Below are positions 57,538-64,000 of a stretch of DNA of 64,000 bases, piece by piece. The notes below the pieces were generated by a model. That model was not told the origin of the DNA. It did not search any database and saw only the letters and a program-made list of their open reading frames with translations. The position numbers were made by a program, and so were the translations under genes. The stretch's first letter is position 1. The number at the start of each line of letters is the position of its first letter. Origin of the DNA: Cladopsammia gracilis (lineage: Eukaryota; Cnidaria; Anthozoa; Scleractinia; Dendrophylliidae); contig JAJGOT010000020.1 of NCBI GenBank assembly GCA_022457155.1, forward strand, positions 1,365,501-1,429,500. Reading direction: 5' to 3'.

Positions 57538-57779
57538 ATTGTAACATTCAAGTTTAATCCTGAGATTATGATGCTTAATTAAAGTTCATGTCATATTATA
57601 TCCTGATAGTGAACATAGTGCTGCATTTTGCTAAATCAATAAGCCCCACCTCTCTATAATAAGCCACCCGTTGAAAGTACCTTATTAAATAGATAAGCCA
57701 CCTGGGTGGCTTAGAGATTTTACGGTAACTAAACAGCTTTAGCAGAAAGACTAATACATAGATATCATACTTGATTGTT

Positions 57780-58105
57780 TGTTTGATTGACTGACTGACT
57801 GACTGGCTGGCTGGCTGGCTAGCTGACTGAATGACTGACTTGATAGCTCACTGACTGGCTGATTAGCTGACTGACCAGCTGACTGACTGACTGGCTAGCT
57901 GACTGACTGACTGACTGACTGACTGACTGACTGACTGGCTAGCTGACTTGACTGGCCAGCTGACTGACTGACTGACTGGCTAGCTGACTGACTGACTGAC
58001 TGACTGGCTGACTGACTTACTCGCTAGCTGACTGACTGACGGACAGACTGGCTAGCTGACTGACTGACTTACTGGCTGGCTGACAGACTGACTGGCTAAT
58101 GGCTG
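57780..58105 (+). repeat. (CTGA)n/(CTGG)n microsatellite
   Basis: This is a long tetranucleotide array of 'gactgactgactggctagct' words with interspersed ctgg and ctag units. The equivalent part of copy A (24120-24230) has only degenerate 'attgattg' words, so the array expanded after the duplication. Confidence 0.9.
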
Positions 58106-58189
58106 GTTGAATGATCGATTAAGGTGTTAGTTTAATTACCTCCTTGTTCACCGTCTGGTTCATTTCTTAAAAAAAGATGGATTATTATT

Positions 58190-59390
58190 GTAGCGTGTAA
58201 ATGACGCCATTTATTCTTGTTCTAGCTCCTGTTATTTTGGGAAGGTTATGTTTTGTTTTTGTTGGACGAGTAAAAAAGATCTTTGTAGAAAAAATATAAA
58301 AATATCCAGCGTGACATGTACGAGTGTATTGTAGGCATTTTTCACTTTCATGTACTTGAGCAAACTGAAACAAAAATCCGACGGTCAACGAGAACAGGAA
58401 AAATCCGGAGTTTTAATGGGAGGGGGGGGGGGGGAGAGGGGGTGTTACTCCCAATATTTATAAGCTATATTAACATGGATATGTGAGACCCAAGCCTCTT
58501 CCGCAGGCAACTCAAAAGAAGTAACTGGGAAAAGATTGGGCTCGGGAATTGGGAAAAGCCAGTATGGAGAACGTTCCTCGGTATTGCTTTCGGAGGAGGT
58601 TGATACAGCCCCAAAGATAATGGATTTAGAGAGGTCTTGGTCTGAAATTTTTGACTCTTCAGAAAGACGCAGATTTTAGGATTTTGAAGAGTTTTAGTGA
58701 AAAGGGATAATATGGTTAAAGGGTTGGGTTTGAAAATGGATGGCAGACGCAAGTGTAGTTTGTTAGAACTTCTTGTGTTATCTGTAAAGGTGCTTCATAA
58801 CAGGAGTCCAAAGTAGCGAAAAAAACACGTTTATTCTCTGTACATGCTTCGTTCTACTGATCTTACAACCTCGCACATCCGGGAATCCTAGGCTACACAA
58901 TACACCACCATATTTGGTAGCAGCACTATATATGGTAACGACACTACATTATCTTACACTTCAGAAACCAACAGAGGTAACAGCCAAAAAGAGGCTAACG
59001 GGCTACACTGTGTTTGGAAAATACTAGGACCGTGGTCGCGAGCTAGTAAAATATTTTCAGTTTTTACCGCACCACGGTTCATTACTTGATCGGACAGTAA
59101 TAAAAGCAAACAAAGAAAAGCTCCTTTTTTTTCTTCGAAAGCGTACATATATGTAAACATACCCGGCGTTTGCGTGTATAGCACTGAATTATCGAGATTA
59201 CAAATGTAAGTCTTGTAATTACTCCTCTGATGCTTAGCTCCACATTTCTAACCACTTCTAAGGAAATGTCGGTGTTTTCGGAAGCGGGGAAGGCGGCAGA
59301 CCGTTCCCGTTCCGGCCGCGAAATGGCTCAGACACCATACCCTGTACTGCCACCTCCTCTTCCTCCTCCTCCTCCCCCGCCCCAATGTTC
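58190..59390. other. Intergenic stretch without a supportable gene
   Basis: It holds a G run (about 58422-58436) and short frames on both strands with no recognisable domain. The run of Pro codons near 59350-59385 and the adjacent (ATC)n are low complexity. Confidence 0.4.
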
Positions 59391-59392
59391 AG

Positions 59393-59394
<2 letters not shown>

Positions 59395-59436
<42 letters not shown>

Positions 59437-59696
59437 TTTATTTAAAAAACACGGTAAATACATCAGGCATTAACAATTTAATATAAACTACAACTTAATA
59501 CGAAACTATGTATGTAATTTAAAAATATAACTATTAAACTATTAAAGAAAAGTAAACTAAAATAAAGCCTGTTTTACATGAATGCCGTGTCGGAATTAAT
59601 TAAGAATCGTCGTAAATTAGTCAAAGATGTTTCCTGCCTAGCAGCTGAGGGTAGACTGTTCCAGAGGACTGCACCACTATAGGCAAAGCTATTAGA
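59395..59696 (-). pseudogene. 3' end of a non-LTR retrotransposon (LINE)
   Basis: On the minus strand the frame reads SNSFAYSGAVLWNSLPSAAR, continues to SDTAFM and stops at 59574. This is the typical C-terminus of CR1/L2-type reverse-transcriptase polyproteins. It is followed by an AT-rich 3' untranslated part, 'ttaaataaag' and a (GAT)n tail at about 59395-59440, as such elements have. Everything upstream is missing in this orientation. Confidence 0.75.
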
Positions 59697-60023
59697 TCTA
59701 AAAATTCTTCGTGGATTACTACTGGTTTGAAAGAACGCATGCATAATCGTGACACATTAAAGATCAAAGCAATCAAGTCGAATGATCCGCACGATTGGGC
59801 CAATTTCAAAAGAATGCGTAACAAACTTAATACCGAAATTAAAGCTGCTAAAGAATTATTTTACAATAATAAGTTCACCGAAACTAATGGTGACCGGCGT
59901 AAAACGTGGCAAATCATCCACGATCTTACATCTCGTAAGGCCGTTAACTTGTCGAATGCTTTCAATGATCATTTCTCATCAATAGGACCTAATCTTGCGA
60001 ATGACATCCCATTACCGACGTAA
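59697..60023 (+). pseudogene. Internal LINE fragment in opposite orientation
   Basis: The plus-strand frame reads SSWITTGLKERMHNRD, then DWANFKRMRNKLNTEIKAAK, and ends IGPNLANDIPLPT. This is the segment between the endonuclease and reverse-transcriptase domains of CR1/L2-like elements. It joins head-on to the minus-strand 3' fragment at about 59697, so both probably come from one inverted insertion. Confidence 0.75.
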
Positions 60024-60799
60024 GAGTCTATTCCGTCAGCTGTTGCTTGTGCAGTGTGCACGTCAGCTCCCGGCAGTGGACCCGAATTAAATTTTCGCGA
60101 ATTCCGAGGGTTTTCAAACGATCTAGAAAAAAAAATCACGTAAATTTACTCCATTTATTCTGTTCAATGAATTTCACTTCTCCCAGCTAAAAAAAAGTCG
60201 CTGCGGTCTCTTGGTAAACTTGAGAACTCCAGACAAGGAGACGGGGAAGCCCATTCTCAAGGGAATAATAGAAGTATAATAACGGCAAAGCCACAGCGGC
60301 GACAAACCAATGAAAAGTGCTTGGACTTTTGTTGACCTGGATCAGTAAAAATCTTGAAATAATAAGTAGAAAGATCGCTTCTCCTTGCCGTAAGGATCAG
60401 TTTGCGCTCTTACTTACTGTTTGAATAATACAGAAGGGTTGGCTGTTCACGGCTGTTCATATACTTCTAGACGGAATCGATCAGCGATCTTGAGGTACGT
60501 ACGTTACATATCGGACAGGAACTTGCCCGAGATGCGCGAAAATTTTTTTCCAACGTAACGTTAAATTCTGAATTTCTAATTCGCGAAAATTTGTTACCGC
60601 AAAACGCAAAAAATTGGCAAAACACTAAATTTTTAAACTCTCGCGTAAATTTCACGTCGCACTGGGTAGACATACCACAAGTCGCTTCTCTAAGTCACAA
60701 AAGGAGAGAAGCAACTAAACTCATTAAAATATCAACCAAACTAGATAAGGGACTTTGGGAAAGTCTAGGCCTGGAAAAGGGCGTGGAATTAAAGTAGAC

Positions 60800-61490
60800 T
60801 CTCTATCCCGAACACCGAATCCCCCGCTATCTCGCGCTAAAAAATCCGTTCCCCCTGGTTGTGCTTGCTGTTTTCCAGTCATTTACTACTGCCTATCTCC
60901 AATTCGGTTATCTCGAATTCCCCGCTATCTTGAACAAAGTGCGACTTCCCTAGTCTAAATTAACACCCCTTATCTTAAACTGTAGTAATTATGACATTAA
61001 GTAAATAACAACAGGACACAATTATAATAAAGTTTGTCTTGTAATTGATTATGTTCGCCGAAAGGAGTAGTCCATGGTATATCGGCAACTGACAATTCTT
61101 TTCGGAGGATGTCAGTGTATGCGCATTCACCCGCGCGTAAACTTCAGAAGACATTGCACTTGCACGCCTTCGCCATCTCCCAGGTCAACATCTTTTCCTT
61201 TCACAACCACTGAACAAAAATTACTTAGCTTAGCCATCAAGAAGTAGAAAACGGTTTTTGTACAGCGGCTGCTTTTTCCTTTCTTCAGGTGTCCAGCAAG
61301 TGTATCATCTTGCAAAACACAAACTGCATACTTGTCCGGGGAACAATATTCTTTGGCTCTCGGTTCTTCACAAAGCTTTGGACAATGATTTGCTTACTGT
61401 ACTACAAATAGTTCAGTTTGGTTAAAAATTGCGAAATTTGACACCACCTCCGTTTACTCTAAATCCCCGCTATCTCGATGAAATTTTTCT
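60800..61490. repeat. Pogo-like MITE relic
   Basis: Recurring 'ccccgctatctcg' words occur at 60824, 60920 and 61466, with 'ttatctcgaattccccgct' near 60915. They match the style of degenerate pogo/Tigger derivatives. Ends are not resolved. Confidence 0.35.
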
Positions 61491-61693
61491 TTCCCCTTGA
61501 GAGTTCGCTGAGTATCTACTGACTACTGTATCAAATTCCAAACTGATTTCAGCTTGGTTTGCCTGTGGAAACGTTCTGTCGTTTGCATCGCGGGAGCGTT
61601 AACTGGGGAGCGGTATGTAAGATACACTCTTTTCACTTCATGTATGGTATACCGTAATTGTACCTGTCCAGACCCTTTTTGCACGCTTTCAAG

Positions 61694-61870
61694 ATGGAAG
61701 ACACGAAGAAAGATGTTGCCCAAGTTGCTAGTGATGCTAGTGGCTCGACAGAAGTTGTCGAACAAGCGCTACCACATACGAGACGAAAATCGCAATGGGA
61801 AGGACCAAACGAGGAGTTTCTGCAAATATTGATTTCCAACTTAGGCATATCCAGAAACGCGGCTGAAAAG
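61694..61870 (+). CDS. First coding exon of a gene with a possible UBA domain (5' part only)
   Basis: ATG at 61694 (context caagATGG) opens 59 codons ending at AAAAG|gtacat, in phase 0. The start of the peptide is acidic ([20 protein letters not shown]). The end, [20 protein letters not shown], resembles the first helix and start of the second helix of a ubiquitin-associated (UBA) domain. There the pattern is usually L..MGF.R..A.KAL, and the loop would come in the next exon. UBASH3-type and UBXN-type proteins begin in similar ways, but so little is visible that no orthologue can be named. No further exon is found before the window ends, so the intron is at least 2.1 kb. Confidence 0.6.
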
Positions 61871-64000
61871 GTACATGTATGCTTTTAGATTTGTTCACGT
61901 GTCACGGTTTTTGCGAGTGAAAGTTACTGCCGCGTTAATTCGTTTTTCGCGGGTTGAACAAACTTCTCCTCTTGAATTGGACTGTGAGCCGCCCTCATTT
62001 GCCCTGATGGGTATAAAAAATTGCTTCCGTGCCGCAATGTTTTTTTTTTTTTTTTACAATGTACTTCGCAATTCGTCTCTCACAGCGTGCTGTCATTGAT
62101 TAGTTCAGGCCACATGCAGCTCCTTATAGCCAAACTAACGACCACTCGATTGCATCTCGTTTAATAACAGAAGCGCCTACTGTGTTATTTTGCCTCATTC
62201 TACAAAGAGTTCCGATACAAATGAAGTTGGCAGGATAGGCAAGTATTATGCAATCTGCATCAAGTCCACTCAAAATTTTGAGAGAAATACCGGAAATCCT
62301 CTCTCCAGGGCCTTTTCAAGGAAAATTGAGAGAGGGCTCAATGCCAACCATATTTTGATCAATGAAGTGTCGTGCTCATGATTCCATTACATGTATATTA
62401 CTTGACTACTAAGCTTAATAATGACCTGCGATTCTCCCTGGCATGATTATCCAAAAGTTTTCCAAATGTAGATTTTATTATCCCAGACACCCAGACAAGA
62501 CATCAAATCTCTTGGATAGATGTGTGCTAAAACATTAGGGTTATTTTACAAAAAAAAAAAAATCCAAAAAAAAATTCCTATAAAAAATTCCCGTTCTGCC
62601 TGCATTTTCCTAGCAAGTGTCTTAGACTGTTTAAACTTAGAAAGTTTGTACTGTCAAACCTCTACACGTGTACTAATGGCCACCTCCCTCCAACTGCCAT
62701 GTTTTTTGTCTGGTCGACTTCCATACCTGTATGTTTACCTTCATTTAAACCTCCCTACAATAGCCACCTCTCCTCGAATGCAACAGCCAGTCCTCTCTAC
62801 AAATGCAACGGCCAGCAAATTGCATCGGAAACCCCCAAAACAACTCTGCATAATGGCCACACAGTTAAGAACTCAAGAACTGTGAATGCGAAATAATACT
62901 CCTTTAACTGAGTTCAACATCATGAGGCGGGTATTCGGACCAGAGAAGTTGAGCAAAGGCAAAGCTTTAAGCTACAGTGTAGTAATTTACAAAATACCCT
63001 TATTATTCTTACTGGAATACAGGGATGTAAATAATACATGTAGGTGGAAGGTGGAAAAAGAACCACCTGGAGACTTGACTTTACATGTACTTGTACAGTG
63101 TACTTGATTTTGCCAGTTGGAAAACTGTGTCAGCTGATTACTTTTTCTAAAATTTGCAGCTGTGATGAAATCTTGGCCGGAATCTTAGTTACAATGTACA
63201 GTACATCACTGTTAAATCAGATGGAGGGGACTGAGTGGGAATTATTCTGAATATTATGATCAAATTAAACAGTTTTGGCACATACATGTAGAAAATCCTC
63301 ACAAATCCACTGTTTAAACACCTCTTACTTTCACAGCATACACTGTGAACATTGTACAGTACTGCATGTAACAGTGCTGCACACAAATGACGTCACAAAA
63401 ATAGAGACCCTCTGCGTGACTCAGACAAACAAACTGTTCAATGTGCCATTAATAGTAGAGCGGTAGGTGAGCTCATGTCTTTCGGGAGCACTTCAATTCA
63501 ATCTTTTATGGTGCTTACCAAAGATGATGGCATTCCTGGCTCGAAATTTGAGAGAGAACTAGAATATTATGCTGTGGATCAGTTAAAAAGGTGGTTGAAG
63601 TGCAGGGGATTGAAACAGGAGGGAAAATGCGGGGAATTTTGAGGCACACGAAAGATTGCGTATTTAGTGGGGGTCATGATTCATACTCTCGATTCGAACA
63701 TTGATGATGGAAAATGGTTCGCCTTAAAAGTCATAAAAGAAAATAATGAATTGAAAGGAAACAACAGTGTGGTTTCGCTTCGCTTGATTGCCTGAATGAA
63801 ATAGTGGCATAAACGAAGCAATCTCTAGACTGTCAAAATTGCCAATGGAGGTTTTAGTATAAACAGTGAACTCCACGCAGCTATAAAGCATAGCGAATGG
63901 AAGCTTTAGAAAATTACAACCTTGACTAAGACAAACTTCAACTCTCTACAAGTTGAATAACTTGTTAAGCTACAACTCTTCCTGCTATAAGCTTGGATCC
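61871..64000 (+). other. Probable first intron of the UBA-type gene
   Basis: No exon with a compatible acceptor is convincing. A pogo-like MITE with 'tactgtcaaacctctacacg' and repeated 'atggccacctcc' words lies at about 62655-62880. The rest is AT-rich. Confidence 0.4.
62655..62880. repeat. Pogo-like MITE
   Basis: It begins tactgtcaaacctctacacg, includes 'aatagccacctctcc', and ends near 'ataatggccacacagtt'. The layout matches the element at 38110. Confidence 0.45.

Larger units (their letters stand above)
47207..58170 (+). repeat. Segmental duplication, copy B
   Basis: This is the direct-orientation partner of 4340-24280. It holds the matching 5' flank, the MITE (48320-48774), the glycosyltransferase-like exon B and the distal sequences at 56560-56660 and 58110-58170. 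It lacks the 4401 hairpin and the 10.7-kb insertion, and it carries its own insertions (51062, 53971, 56706, 57272). Confidence 0.7.

Overview
This is a window of eukaryotic nuclear DNA, most likely from a cnidarian, probably a hexacoral such as a stony coral. The evidence is intron-split genes with GT/AG borders, very low coding density, many copies of the palindrome TACATGTA, dense short inverted-repeat elements (MITEs), Penelope-like retroelements with hammerhead ribozyme motifs, and a glycosyltransferase-like gene family that I associate with corals. The lineage is inferred from style and family content, not from a marker gene.

Layout. A candidate linker exon (2355-2470) lies upstream of a long glycosyltransferase-like exon, copy A (6733-7957, +), with a possible short terminal exon at 10342. 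Positions of about 4.3-24.3 kb are an old tandem copy of about 47.2-58.2 kb, which carries the paralogous exon, copy B (49305-50523, +). A candidate start exon for copy B lies at 40204. The A-side unit is swollen by a nest of transposable elements bounded by the inverted termini at 12162 and 22890. Nested inside are a Penelope-like element (about 14.3-17.8 kb), several perfect hairpins and a 1.7-kb fold-back element. Two unrelated satellite arrays follow: 43-bp units at 26.9-28.0 kb and 97-bp units at 29.0-30.15 kb.

The centre holds the best-supported gene. It is a minus-strand, standalone GT-B glycosyltransferase of 399 residues (CDS 34206-34189 joined to 31529-30348), with a candidate upstream untranslated exon and a CRE-like site near 36.0-36.1 kb. 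It is followed by a truncated Penelope fragment with a GIY-YIG nuclease domain and a complete hammerhead motif (36368-36413). A second large inverted-terminus nest spans 40954-46972. The last 6 kb hold an inverted LINE fragment and the first exon of another plus-strand gene, whose product begins with part of a possible UBA domain (61694-61870) and continues past the window.

Function. The standalone enzyme keeps the residues expected of a working retaining GT4-type glycosyltransferase (EX7E, and the phosphate-binding Arg and Lys). Both tandem paralogues have long open reading frames but have lost those residues. My main biological reading is that the window shows one probable enzyme beside duplicated, probably non-catalytic nucleotide-sugar-fold domains, possibly co-opted for recognition or regulation. 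Coral NOD-like-receptor repertoires have been reported to include proteins combining NACHT/NB-ARC with glycosyltransferase group 1 domains, but no NACHT exon is visible here.
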